Positions 12,438 to 24,500 of a stretch of DNA of 64,000 bases are shown in pieces. A model generated the notes under the pieces. That model was not told the origin of the DNA, ran no database searches, and worked only from the letters and a program-made list of their open reading frames with translations. The number at the start of each line of letters is the position of its first letter. The first letter of the stretch is position 1. A program made the translations under genes and the position numbers. Source of the DNA: Oikopleura dioica (Eukaryota; Chordata; Appendicularia; Copelata; Oikopleuridae); NCBI GenBank assembly GCA_907165135.1, contig OU015569.1, positions 8,680,501 to 8,744,500 on the forward strand, written 5' to 3'.

Positions 12438-12912
12438 TCTGATTAATTCTCACTCAGACACACAACGACACATCAAGACAACTCATTTTAGTTAAATATA
12501 GTGTATTGTCAATCAGTTTGAACATGATAGAACAACGGCTTCGTACAAAAATAGCGTGGGGAAAAACTATGGAAGGAAAAGGGAACCTAAGGGGTATGAT
12601 AAATGAAAGTATGATAAATGAAACAAATAAAAGTTGGTTGAACTAAAAGACCAGTTGTTCGCATTCTGTGGCTATCATTTGATCTGACAAGTGTGGAATC
12701 TGTGAAGTGCACCAGAACGAATAAAAAATTTAGACGTAATTTCTAAGTAAGACAAAATAAGATAGTTTTAGGGAGTGAGCATACTTACCTGTTACCTATC
12801 GTGAAATTTGGAGACGAATAAAAATGTCTTTTGACAAGAGGAATGTGTGAGTGACTATCAGCTAACAATTATAGGGTCGAAATAGATGGAATTCTTTAAG
12901 TTTTGTGAGGTT
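12438..12912. other. Intergenic stretch between MICU1 and ESCO
   Basis: 475 bp between the ESCO stop and the MICU1 start, both on the minus strand. It holds a short tandem repeat (about 15 bp, two copies near 12595-12625) and a strong minus-strand donor-like word, AGGTAAGTATGC, around 12780-12791, which could belong to an untranslated leader of MICU1. No coding region recognised. Confidence 0.35.
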
Positions 12913-14752
12913 TCATTCTGCGATGAGCACACGTCCATTAAAATACTTTGTGGCGAATTTGGAGCCGTCGGCGGTCGGGTCCGAGAAACACATCAACTCC
13001 TTTTTTATCTTCACTGGGTAGAGGATGTTGTCGAGGAGGAAGGTGGCGAGACCTGAACGAGAGCTTTTTGAAAAAGAATCGATCGAAAATATTTGATTAG
13101 CAAAAGCTTGACAAAGGTGGGATTCGAACCCACGCCCCCGGAGAGACTGGAGCCTAAATCCAGCGCCTTAGACCACTCGGCCACTTTGCCTTGGCTATTC
13201 ACGCGAAGAAGTGGTAATATAACAGACGAATAGAAGTCACCTTTTCGTCGCCAACCAGGAGCGACCCAAATGCGATCAATAGCAAGCTTGACGTCGAATC
13301 GTTCCTGACCTGCTAGTTGCCAAATTTGGCCTTCCTCGCCGATCCTGCCAAGCATTGCTCTCTTGCAGCCTTGCCAGGCTACAATTCCGATCACCATCCC
13401 TTTGTGGATAGCGCAGAAGACCCGTCGAGGAGCAGTTCGGACGTATTCGCCAAGAAGCTCGTCAACGAACTCCAGAAGCGGCTTCACTGAAAATGAAACT
13501 CGTTTACTCTCTAGTAAAAAAGGAAGAACAACCTTCTGGGTCCATGCTTAGAACTGAGCCGCTTTGAATTTCGCCGAATGAACACTTGTGCGTAGTCAGC
13601 TTTGTCTTCTTTCGCCACGTGAGCAGTTGGTGCTTGTGCTTATGTTCATCCTCGTATAGCGCAGTTCTCCTGGAACAGGTTTCCAACTTTCACCGTCAAA
13701 ATCAGCGGGCGATTTGACATTGGTTAGTTTGAATCCTTTCCTGAAGCCCAACTGTTTTTGGTAAACGCGCGGGATGCTATCAATCCAGCCGCACTTCTTG
13801 CATTCTTGGTCTAAATTTAACGATTATTTCCTCAAGCATTCGTCTATTCTTTCACCTTCGGAATCGTTCGTCAGAGTCGACTGCTGTGAATCTTCAGAGC
13901 TTGCTGGAGACGACGGCCGTGTAGATGAAACGGGCTCGAACTTTCGGATAGTTCGGACGACCGCCGTTCTGTTCTTCGCGGTGAAGCTGATGATTGAGCT
14001 TTGCCGAGCTCCTGAGCGTCTATACTTTTTTGCCGGCTCGGCTAAAACTCGGAATCAATTTACACAGAGCGAAAAAGATCAACCTTCGTTCTGGGAAGAG
14101 GCACTCTTTCGTTTTTGAGCAAGCTTCTCTTTTTCCTTTACTTTTGCATCCGCTACCGCCATCAACATCGATAAAGGAGTATTGCCGACCTTTTCAAGCT
14201 CTAAAAGATGATCAGTCCTGTGATTGCGGAATTTTCGAAGTTACTGATTGTATGCTCGACGATTTCGACGTGAGGGACAGGCTCGCTTGAGCGAGCATCT
14301 TCCGTCTCTGACGGAGTGTCTTCGAATGTCTGGAGAGGGACGAGTTTGGGCAAGCTAGCTTCACTCGACACAGCTCCAGTCTGCGCCTCCATCGTTGTAT
14401 TAATTTCTTTCCCGCTCTCTCCTTCTTCTAATTCAGTTTCCGGAGCCAGCAGATTGAGATTGAGGCTGAGCTGAGACTGGATTTCATCGAGCTCGGGCAT
14501 CTCATTGCGTTCCTCGCCATCTTCTACTGACAGTGGCGTGGAGGCTCGTTCATTCTCGTTCCAATCATCCTCGCTCCAGTCTTCGTCAGTGTCGAACCCC
14601 TGTCCCATGTAGAAGCCTATGTACTTCCTCCAGCCATCCAGCCTCTTCCGCGGGTTCTTATTCCTTTGCCAACCTAATTCAAGATATTCGCAGAGTCGTT
14701 CTTCAGTGAGTTTTTCAGGAATCTTGAGACCGTGAAAGACAAACCCTTTCAT
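12913..14752 (-). CDS. ESCO: Cohesin acetyltransferase, ESCO/Eco1 type
   Basis: Acetylates SMC3 to lock cohesin on DNA in S phase. From ATG 14752 (MKGFVFHGLKIPEKL) a divergent acidic N-terminal region is followed by a disordered section with ARQSSIISF, which resembles a PCNA-binding PIP motif. Then comes a zinc-finger region (CKKCG ... EDEHKHKHQ), and LTTHKCSFGEIQSGSVLSMD. The acetyltransferase core shows VFCAIHKGMVIGIVAWQ, IDRIWVAPGWRRKG (acetyl-CoA loop) joined over a 190-bp intron to LATFLLDNILYP, then the ESCO hallmark FSDPTADGSKFATKYFNG and the stop at 12913. Intron borders at 14230-14187 and near 14070 were read by eye; the zinc-finger exon joins around 13690 are not fully resolved because two frames overlap. 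A polypyrimidine acceptor just before ATG 14752 could serve spliced-leader addition. Confidence 0.85.
13109..13190 (-). tRNA. tRNA-Leu(TAG)
   Basis: Reverse strand folds as a class II tRNA: acceptor GGCAAAG pairing CTTTGTC, D-arm GCCGAGTGGTCTAAGGC, anticodon stem CTGGA/TCCAG with loop TTTAGGC (anticodon TAG, reads CUA leucine codons), long variable arm around CTCCGGGGG, and T-arm GTGGGTTCGAATCCCAC with the standard A and B boxes. Discriminator is A, typical of tRNA-Leu. No tRNA intron. It lies inside an intron of the ESCO gene in the same orientation. Confidence 0.95.
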
Positions 14753-14859
14753 TTCAGCAATCTGAATAAGGAATTCGTCAAAAGGGAAATAAAATAAGAA
14801 CATGGCAGGGGCTCATCAAATCGTGCAAAACTCAATCTTTCGACGGCTGATAATCATCT

Positions 14860-15926
14860 TCAAAGGAAGAAAGACTCGTCTCTGCAGAAAAGCGCGCTTT
14901 CAAAGCCGCAGTATCGTCTTGCCAGGTCGAGGGCACTGTCACCCCCGTCTAAAATTAATCATCAACATTTGCTGCATTAGAGGCTCTAATCTCCTGAAAA
15001 GGGAGACTAATCTCGCCCGTACCGTTTTCAGTTGAAACGTCGCAATGGGGCTCCGCTACAAGAACGGAAATAACGTTGAGCATTTCTTTCTCGGACGCGG
15101 CTAGCTGTAGTGCTGTCAGGTTTCCGTTAGTCTTTGAGTTGACATCCGCGCCGCGCGAAAGGAGGATGCTCGCCATTTCGTCGTTGTTCCATCTGGCGGC
15201 GGAGTGCAGCGGCGTCCATCCGTCTCCGCTGCGCGCTTCGATCTCTGCCCCACACTCGATCAGGAGCAAGGCGACTTCGACCGAATTCGAATAGGCGCAG
15301 CAATGCAGGGCTGTGTACCCGTCCTCGTCGTGTTTGTTGATGATGGCGGAAAGCTGACCACTGTTCATGAAATCTTGAATTCTTAAGTTAAATTCGCAAA
15401 TTTGAAAATTTTATCTTACTTTTGACAATATCGACACGGTTATTCTTAGATGCGAAGAGTAGTAGGTCATGTGGGCTTTTCGCTCTGGCCTCTTCTTCGT
15501 TCAGGCTCTCTGCAAAAAGAAAAAATTAATAATTAGCAAAAAATTGGCAAGTATATGCAGGATATATTTTTGGTGGAGCAGCGTGACTGTGGTCGACCAA
15601 TCGAAACGCCGCGCGGTCTCAAGAATAGAGCAGTTCTCGCGTGCGCGGTCGTTCTTCCCGCGCCCCTGGGCGCCAAGTTCCCAAGTCTTGGAATCTCATG
15701 GAAGTTATCTGTGACTTGGGAAGTGTCAGCTGAGAGGACGAAAAAGAATGTACAGGCCTCGGCGATGCGCTCAGTTTTATTCAAAGGACTACTCGCCTGG
15801 ATCGGACTCATCTCCTGGCCATTCTGATTTTGATGGAGGTATGTCATCGTATTTTCGTAATTCTTCCGTATCCAAATCGCCTAAATTATCCAACTCCTCA
15901 CTGAGAAACTGTGCTTGGGTTCCATC
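14860..15926 (-). CDS. ANKRD49: Ankyrin repeat protein, ANKRD49-like
   Basis: Small nuclear ankyrin protein. The first readable exon (15926 down to about 15792) gives LSEELDNLGDLDTEEL and SEWPGDESDPG; the next gives ARAKSPHDLLLFASKNNRVD; then the ankyrin block with EDGYTALHCCAYSNSVEVAL, GDGWTPLHSAARWNNDEMAS and LTALQLAASEKEML, in which DGWTPLHSA-x-WNN-x3-AS is characteristic of ANKRD49. A final exon after a TTAATTTTAG acceptor gives SALDLARRYCGFESALF, the last helix of the family, and stops at 14860. The start codon is not visible: the frame is closed just upstream, so a short 5' exon or a leader near the adjacent MITE must supply it. Its stop is only about 107 nt ahead of the ESCO start. Confidence 0.82.
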
Positions 15927-15942
15927 TTATTGTTTATAATTT

Positions 15943-16219
15943 GGGGTTCTCCGCTTTGTGTTGGTGCTAAAAACTCGCAGTGGCCAAGTACAGGCAGGTG
16001 TCAAGCTGTGCAAATAGGATGCAACGGTCCCACCGACACGCGCAGCCTGCTGCGATGTCCTGCAGAGACTGGTCCTAGCACCAATTTCGAGCAACGCTCG
16101 GTGTGATATAGCTTCAAAATCAGCAAGCTAAGCCTCTTGCATCCTATTTGCACAGCTTGACATCATGCCCGTACCTGGCCACTGTGAGTTTTTAGCACCA
16201 ACACAAAGCGGAGTGAGCC
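15943..16219. mobile_element. Foldback MITE, hAT-like, with 8-bp target duplication
   Basis: Two arms of about 80 bp are inverted copies. Left arm 15951-16021 and right arm 16140-16211 share CTCCGCTTTGTGTTGGTGCT and, further in, GTCAAGCTGTGCAAATAGGA with few mismatches. The ends are flanked by the direct repeat TATAATTT (15935-15942 and 16220-16227), an 8-bp target-site duplication as made by hAT transposases. The centre (about 120 bp) has no coding capacity, so the element is non-autonomous. It separates the divergent genes ANKRD49 and BAZ1A. Confidence 0.75.
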
Positions 16220-16734
16220 TATAATTTTAGTTTTTTCTTTACATATTAGTACCCTCAGGGATCATTACTAATTAAAACCAAAATACTTCGTATTTTTTGA
16301 TACCGCTTTTTTATTCAAAAATCAAGAACGAAAAGCGTCCCCATCGATCGCCCCGATTGCTCAGTTAAGCGCCTACTAAAACCGTGTTTGCACGGGAAAA
16401 CGCAGATTCCGTGGCACCCAGCCCTGGGCCATTTATTGGGGATTTTCTGGTTGACTTCCAGTAGATTCTCTCGGCGCTATTGAAAGTTGCGTTGTGTGAG
16501 GGGGCCAATCACGCTTTTTTCACGGGCGCGCCAAAACCTGCGATCGAAACCCGGACGAGAGAAAATCGCTGCTCTTTCCCCGTCCTTGATCTCTCGAGAA
16601 TCATCGCTTGTTTTGCTCTAAAAATTCCTCTAGAACCTGTCACGTGACTCGTCCCTAACCTTCCTTTAAATGCTGAAGTGTTGTTTTTAGAATTCATATA
16701 TGCAAATACCGAAGTAGGAGACTTTTGCTTCGCG
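16220..16734. promoter_or_regulatory. Upstream region of BAZ1A
   Basis: About 500 bp between the MITE and the BAZ1A start. It is more GC-rich than the flanks around 16330-16560 and contains several short inverted repeats (for example CACCCAGCCCTGGGCC near 16421), so a small structured RNA is possible but none was recognised. A TATA-like word was not seen. Confidence 0.25.
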
Positions 16735-19700
16735 ATGCCTTTGCTAAATCGAGGCCCGTTCATTCCAGTTGATGTTCCCGAAAATCTACAGGACGATGAG
16801 AAGGTCTACTTTTGCGATGTTACTGGGGAGATATTCAGGTATCATCTTTCAATTTGATCAACTCGCGCTCAGCGATTGCGCTTTAGGTCGTTCGAAGCGT
16901 TCTCCGGCCGCAAAATTCAACTGGACACTGAAGTCTGGAGCTGCGAAGTGACCGGCAAGAGCAACATTACCTACGATGAAGCAGTGCAGTCTGAACGGGA
17001 GGCCAAGGCAGCCGTCAAGAAGGTCGACAAGAGACTGACAAGAGCGATTTTGTTCTTGGCAAACAAAGCAAAAGGACGGACTGTGCTACAGAAACTCGCT
17101 CATGAAATAATGACCGCAATCAAAGATATCTACGTTCTTGGTAAAGACTTTTGATATATTAATTTTGCTAAAGCTTCACTTGAGGCGAGAAAATAAAGCA
17201 CCAAAACAAAAAGTTCCAAGTCGAAGACATGAAATACGTCGGACTGGAGAAGGAAAACATGAGCCCTGGTGGCCTATCAAAGTTTGTCTACACCCTGGAA
17301 GAGTCGACCGAGCGCAGGAAGAAAAAAGTAGAGGGGGAAGAAGTCAAGGAGTCTCCGAAAAAGCAGATCACTGTGAAAGCAAAGGACATTAAGCAAGGAT
17401 CGCGTAATCTCTCGAAGCCTCTTCTTTGCTATATTCTCAAGGTAAAAAACATTGGCAGATCAATTCTAGAATCAGTGAAATTTTAAGATGCACACATTCC
17501 AGTGCGACGAAGATAGATCTTACGCTCTTTTGCCAAATAGCGTGAAAAATTACAGAATAGAACAGACAAAATGGAGCGAAATCTTCAACGGGCCAGAGCC
17601 GAAATTCGAGAAGATGGAGCCGAAGAAAGTAGCGCCAAAAAAAGTACTCAACAACAAGATGATGCAAAACATGATGATGAAGAGGATGGAGGAAGAAGAA
17701 CGGCAGCGACGAGAGAAGATTGACCAAGCCGCTAGCCAAGAGCAACGCCTGGCAGAGGCTAAGAAAGCGCTCGCACAGGCGAAGAGAGAGTGGAAAATGA
17801 TCCGAACTGACGAGACTCTAGACGATCTGAGTCAACACAAACTCCCGTCGCCACTGAAAATTGAAACGCCACTGCCAGCTCAATTCATGGCCGACGCACT
17901 GACCCTTTGCGAATTCCTGCGCACTTTCCACGGCGCACTTGACTCCGTCGAGTGGGAAACGAAGATGAGCAAGTTCTCTTTGGAAGATGCGTTCAAAATG
18001 CTCACAGAAACTAAAACCGATGGCGTCTTCTGCGATGTTTTAATTTACCTGCTCGGCTCTTTGCAAAATAGCACGAAAAAAGAGGAAGAAGAATCGGAAT
18101 CGAAGGCGAACCCCATTTGCCGCCAGTCGGACTCTCCGTTTCTGGATGACAATGTTGCTACCACAGTAGTAAACGAGGTATTCGTCATAAAAATTGGATA
18201 TATTTGCTCAATGATTTTTAAAGGCGTGGCCCATCGGTTCCAAATTTAATGCCGATGAAGTGATAGACTCTTGCACTGAAGTCGCAATTTTCTACGCGAA
18301 GGCTCTTGGGGATTACCCTGTCAAATACACCATCGACGAAACTACCGTCACTGAAGTTTTGCGCTTGATCCTGCTCTCCGGCGGAGCCAATCCCAGCAAT
18401 GACATCGATAGTAACAGAATGAAGTATCGCGGTGGATATCAGACAACAGATAGCACATTCCTCAATGCACTTCGCCGCGATGAGCACATTGATTTGCTGA
18501 AAAAGCTGGAAACTGAGTCAGTTTTCACCTTAGCTCCGGAAGAAAGATTACGGCTCGTCATGCTCCTGACAGACGTTCTGATTGTTGAAGGTGAGATCAG
18601 ATACCACCAAGACGAGATGGACGAGAAAATCCTCGAAATAACGGAAGAAATAAAAGAAATTAGAAAAAACGCGAAAGAGGAAAAGGTTCGATTAGGTCAA
18701 GAACTACACAAAATAAGAATCGATCTGATGGAAATGAAGAAAGCGAATCCCAATCCAAACTCAGTAGCTCTCCGAAAAATCGAAGACTTGCAAACGAGCA
18801 TAGCCGAAAAAGAGTCTCTCGCTGCCAGCAACGAGCAAGAGACTGAAGCAAGTATCGACGATGCCAATGCAAGAATTCAAACAATCACTCTAGGTAGACT
18901 CTCAAGAAACGACCTTGACTAACACAACTTCTAGCATTCCGCCCAATCTATCTTGGCTCTGATAGATTTCATCGTCGCTACATGATCTCATCAGCTTCGC
19001 CCGGACTGATTGTAGAAGTGCCCAACAGAAACGAAATACCTCTTCCGGCGAATGCTGACAGCTGGGAAAACTACAAAGTTCCGGAATTTCAGAAACAACC
19101 AAAGCTTTCCGACTTCATGGAGAATACGAAAGGCCGCACCGCTCCTTCAGCTCCTGCTGATGAAGTAATGGAAGTCGAGACACAAGAAATACTCCAATCA
19201 GAAAATGCGAAAGCTTGGACAGAAAGTGCGCTCCACGAGCCTGGCTTTTATATTTACGACGAAGAAGCAACGATCCGCGTTCTTTACGAAGGCCTCAACG
19301 AACGAGGCGAGCGCGAAAAGACTTTGAAAGAAAGAATCCAAAGACATTTCTTCCTACTTACACGAGACATTGACAAAGCAGGCCCTGGTTTCTATAAAAA
19401 TGGAAAACTGCTTCAGTTTACTGAACCAGAGCCTGATGAAAAGCACGACGTTTTCGATAAAGAAATACTTCTGTAAGTTTCTTTTATAATCACGTTTAAT
19501 AAAATAATTTTAGTGCACGTGATTTCATTCTTGAGCTCGAAGAACGAATATTCAAGGCTGACTTTGGCGATCTAGAGTCGGCCGAAGAGGAGCGCGAAGC
19601 TCTCCGCGAATTCTGGCTTGATCGCAAACAGATTCGTTCCCGTGATTACAGGAAGGCTCTTCTCGAAAAAGACGAAAACTTGTTCCTGAAGTTCAATGAT

Positions 19701-20417
19701 GACAAGGACATAGAAATGACGATGCGTGTACCAAACTACTTGTCTGAGCCGAACAGTGAAAGCGAAGAGCTTTTCGAAGTGCAAAATCTAGCAGCATCAG
19801 TCATAGCTCTTAGAAGAGCAATACGACAAGATGTGCTGCTTCGACCTCTTGGCACAGCATCAAATAAAAAGGGAAATAAGCGTGAAAAAAATGAAGTGTG
19901 GAAGGCCGTTTACAACAGTCAAAAGAAACATTGGGAAGCTTCGCTTTTGTCAGTTCGGTTAGTTTGGCTAGAATCCTATCGGACATGAGTCGTAACTTCA
20001 ATTCAGGTCACCTGCCGCACTAATGCTCCACTTGATTCATCTCGAAGAATGCATCAACTGGTCTCAAAGTATTGAGAATATTCGATGCCAGAAATGCAAA
20101 AAGAAGTCTGATGGAGAAAATATGATTATCTGCGATGGATGCGAGACACCATTCCACACTTACTGCCACAAACCGAAAATAAGAAAAATTCCAAGCGGTG
20201 ACTGGTACTGCAAGGTAAGTGGTAGAATATCGTTTTTTTTCGTTCGGACTTTTTAATATGCTGTTTTTTCATGAATATTTAGCAATGCAAAGCGGAGCAA
20301 GAAAAACAGCAATCACCTAAGAAGAGTAGACGATCGACAAACATATTTGAAATCGACGAAGACTTGGAGCTCCGTCCACGAAAAAGAAACAAAGTAGATT
20401 ACAAGGAACTCCCCTAG
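16735..20417 (+). CDS. BAZ1A: ACF1/BAZ1A chromatin-remodelling subunit lacking a bromodomain
   Basis: Non-catalytic subunit of ISWI remodellers that space nucleosomes. ATG 16735 begins MPLLNRGPFIPVDVPENL, the hallmark start of the WAC domain, which continues with VWSCEVTGKSNITYDEAV. A Lys/Glu/Met-rich helical section follows. The DDT domain reads AQFMADALTLCEFLRTFHGA. WHIM motifs are visible as LILLSGGANPSNDID ... KYRGGYQTTDSTFLNALRR and LGSDRFHRRYMISSASPGLI (WSD). A single PHD finger (IRCQKCKKKSDGENMIICDG ... HTYCHKP ... DWYCKQCK) keeps the C4HC3 pattern. After it only about 45 basic/acidic residues remain before the TAG at 20417, so the C-terminal bromodomain present in animal ACF1 proteins is missing. 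Introns are mostly 40-60 bp GT-AG. Confidence 0.92.
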
Positions 20418-21520
20418 AATTTCTCCCGCGATCACTTCACACGCATTTATCTTGTAACATACTATTGTTAGACATATTTTCGCGTCTTTCATAACTGCCA
20501 TTTAATACAATTAAAAAAAGATGCTTAGGATTTGACAAATACAATCTATGAACTTTCAATCCAGGATGATGACTGACTGATATTGAAAAAAATGCTTTCG
20601 TTTTGTACGTACTTGAAGAAATAAGGAAGGGTAATCTCGACTTTAATAAGGGATGGAAGTTGGCATTCTTCATGTAGTGACATAGTGAAAAAGCTGACTT
20701 CCAAGCGCATCGATCGTATCCAAATGCAATATCGCAGGTTGAATTAAAGCGGTGCCGAGTCTCCGTCTGTCCTCCTCTCCCTCGACGGACCAACTATTGA
20801 TTGTGACTCTGACTCTCCGACTGGGAAACGCGCAATTTCTAGTTCATCCTCTAGAATCGCGGAAGCCCTGAAGCCTCAACAGTATCGGATGTCGAGGTCG
20901 AGAGATTCGCAACGAGTACGCATGATTCACATTAGCTAGTGCTACTGGGGCCGCCTGATCCATTTTCTGCCGAGTCAGCTCAATACCGACTGCTGCTCTA
21001 ACTAAAATGCGTGAGCTCTTAGTTTCTGCCTCGTCCGTGAGCCCAGGGCAACATTTGCCGTGCACATTGCTTCTTGATTGCCACTTTCGTAATACGTATT
21101 TTGAGTTGATTTTTGTAAAGGAGAAGGAGGAAGACGGCCGCGCTCACGCAGAGCGCCCGTCGTTGCGACACATGGACGTGATAAGGTGAAGGCGAGAGTC
21201 GCGTTTAAATGCGACAGAGTAGAAATCGAGTGCTCCGAATGTACTTGTCGGACGCGGGACTATGCCATATAAAACCAATATCAAGGGCAATAGTAGACAA
21301 CAACAACCACAACCATAATCAGACCAGTTGTTGTGTCGCCGTCTGTCTGGACTCGACGGCGACCAGAGTGATCCATTTCAGAGAAACCCAGAGGAACCAC
21401 TCGGCCACTCACCTTTTCCTATTTTATATCTTTACATGCTCAAGAGACATAAACAAAGAATAACATATTGTTGAAAGGCGAAAGCTACAGAGGATAAGAG
21501 TCAAGGCCAACAGAAGAAAG
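20418..21520. other. Intergenic stretch upstream of the SMAD gene
   Basis: About 1.1 kb. The first part is the BAZ1A 3' end with AT-rich words; the rest (20750-21400) is moderately GC-rich and probably promoter and 5' leader of the SMAD gene. The open frames here have no splice context or similarity that I recognise. Confidence 0.35.
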
Positions 21521-24500
21521 ATGAGTGCGATGGTCGTCGACACCAACCAAAGGTTAGTCGGGAAGGCCCCGCTAGCGAGTAGATTGTCTGACAGTAGCGA
21601 CCCTTTTTACGCAGGAAGTGATAAAAGGTCTTACTCTGTCAAAACACGAGCTTTGTTCAATCGTTAAAACTTAGTACCTATAACTCAAGGCAAAATAATG
21701 GTTTTGGTTTTATCTTGAAGAAGTTTAGAGTCTTATGTAAACCTCGTTTAAAATTTACTAGAGTATTCTATCAAATTTTAACAGTTCAAGTTCGAAATAA
21801 TTTAACTACATTGTGGGTACAGAAATGACACTCAAATCGTCAACGACCTAATGCACTACTCAATCAATAACGCCGAAGTCAGTATTCAAGATCAGCAGTT
21901 CTACGAGTGCGCCGTAAAGGAACTTCGGTTGAAAGTGACTAGAAAAAGTTGACTCCGTTACTTTGTTTTCGGCGCAATGAAGGAATCATCCACCCGGTCC
22001 AGACATTATTATTTTCCATATATGTCTGTCTTTAAAATTGTATTGATAAACTGGAGACATCTTTGTTTAATCTTTCTGATTTCCTATCGTCAGTCAGCCT
22101 CAAAACTAAATAGCAAACAGTGATAATATTGAGTTGATATCGCTATTTTCAACCTTGTAAAAGTCGCTCATCCGGAGGCTGCGTCGCAGGAATGGTTCAT
22201 TTCTCTCTGTTCGAAATTCATTGTTCTCCCGAAAGGTGCGTGAATCTATTGAACCGCCAAAGCCAAGAAAAGGGTATCGTTGAAAATCTCATCAGAAGCG
22301 TGAAGCATGCAGACCAGGACACTGCCTGTGTCAAAATTCCACGTTCTCTTGATGGACGCATGCAAGGTATGTAGACAAAAATCGACTAGAAAAGAATAAC
22401 GAGCAAATATCTCCAGTTATGCAGAAGAAAACTATTCCGCATGTAATATTTTACCAAATATGGCGAGATAAAACAGTGAAGTCGTACCACGAGCTGCAAG
22501 CAATCGTCACATGTCGCCATGCATACGGTAACAGTCTTGAAAAGAAAAGCGAGTGAAAATGCCGCAAGTAAGTGAATTTATTGTAATGGTTTAAGACATG
22601 TCACAGACCGGTGGCGAGATCTGTGTCAACCCATTTCATTATGAAAGGAAAGTTGAGAAAGTAAGAAATAAGCCGCTATCCAACAACAATGGAAATATCA
22701 CATCATTTCCTCAACTAGAAATCAGGCGCGTGCGACCACAACTGAACGGCATCCACCAACTGGTCGATAGGTAAGATTCTAGGCAAGGGCAGAACAGCTC
22801 TATGCCGAATATGATAAATGTATGAACAATAGCGACTCGAATCGACGTTTTTCTTGTGATTTTGATGCAAATGAAAATTAAATATTTAGAAGAACTCCTT
22901 ATTGTTACAGTATGAGTTCGATTAGGTAAGGTTTTTGCATCAAGTGGGTTGTTTTATGTCCGTCAAAATTTCATTATGAATGAACTGCATTTGGATTGGA
23001 ATGTTTTTCATATTTTACCTCACCCAAAGGACTTCGTTACTTTCTCCACCATGACAAGTCGTCACGCATATAAATAATCCGAATGAGTTTTGAATCTAAA
23101 AAACTGCATGTTCTTACGTCTTCACTTCATTAAATGTTAATTATAAAAGAGCGAAATACGGAGCGGACATTCGATCTTCAATAAAACTGTAAGAAAAAAA
23201 TGTTTGCGACCATGAATTATTATTTTTCTTTTGTTGTGTCAAGCATGATAACAGATATTTGTTAGCCACTAATCGAAAGTTAAAAAGTCAACAATAGCTT
23301 CATCTATATTTAAGACAAAGCCAAGATACTTGCTATTCGTTCGACGACAGCAATCAAAACATGGTTTATGACAACGTAAGTAATCTTTCATGTGAATTGA
23401 AACTTATCTATTTTACGTGGTTGAACTTACTGGGAAGCTCTCAGAGGGAATTATTAACGTCATCTATCGTAATATAAGTTAGTCTCAGAGAAGCAACCAA
23501 CCAGTCGAGATTTTAATCAAAGAGATGTCGAGCAAATTTATTCTAGTTTTTTTTTTAATTTAACCTTTGTGATTTATAATTTAATCTTATTTTCGAGAAT
23601 ACATCTTCCCCATTCTATTTCTACTGTAATTACTTGCTCCAATTTCACGCATGATTTCAATATAGATAAAAAGTAGAAAGAAGTGAGACGTCGTTGTTGA
23701 TTTGGCTGAAACTGGCCTTTCTAATTTTCGTACTCTGATCCCAATACTAACAAGCTATTTAATTTTTAGCAGGCAACGGCTCTACCGGCCTCCAACTTCC
23801 AGCAAACAGCCCTTGTACTGCATCAAGGACAGATGCAGTATTCCAACGAAGGAGAGACATCCACTAACAATGGTCAAGCGTGGCTTACAGTAGCTTACTG
23901 GGAGCGAGAGATTCGTCTCGGTGAAAAGTTTTTCGGTTGGCAGCCAGACGTATTTATCAGCGGTGGATACAACCCTAACACTGAAAACGGGTCTAAATTC
24001 TGGTATGTTTAACTTTCAAAAAAGTCAAATTCATTTTTTTTATTACTGAAAGCAAGACAAATAGTCTTTTTTTACAGTCTTGGAGCGATCGCGAATCCAA
24101 GTAGGGATGACAAGACCAGCTCTGTTCGCTGTCACATCGGGCAAGGGATAAAAATCTCCGGAGGTCCAAACTGCCAAGTCGTTTACCTTGACAACCTTTC
24201 TGATCATGCTGTGTTCATCCAAAGTCAAAACTGGAATATTCGTGCCGGGCAACACGTAAGTTTATTTGTGAAATGCACTTCCTTTGTTATATAACATGTT
24301 CGAACTCGTCTAACAGCCGACAATTGTGAATTTTCAGAAAAATAAAATCATAAAAGTCCCTTCGCGCGGCAGAGCTGAGGTCTTCAACACCTCTGACTTT
24401 TACGAACGACTCTTTGCCGCCAAAATCCACGGATACAACGCCGTCGCCGATCTCGCTCACCACTGCACCATGCGTCTCAGGAACTGGATAAATCCGATCA

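Noticed and set aside
12781..12830. ATACTTACCTG resembling the 5' end of U1 snRNA
   Set aside because: Only the first 11 bases match; no stem-loops or Sm site follow. It is better read as a minus-strand splice donor (CAGGTAAGTAT).
15533..15847. Frames on both strands within ANKRD49
   Set aside because: The region is an intron between the SDPGE and ESLNEEEA exons of ANKRD49.
20437..20793. Minus-strand frame starting MVRRGRGGQTETRH
   Set aside because: Overlaps the 3' end of BAZ1A, lacks splice sites and any recognisable domain.
22192..22374. Open frame starting MVHFSLFEIHC as the SMAD start
   Set aside because: Its first half is explained as intron; the MH1 frame joins from VTRK at about 21949 to KKGIVENL at about 22270, giving conserved spacing.
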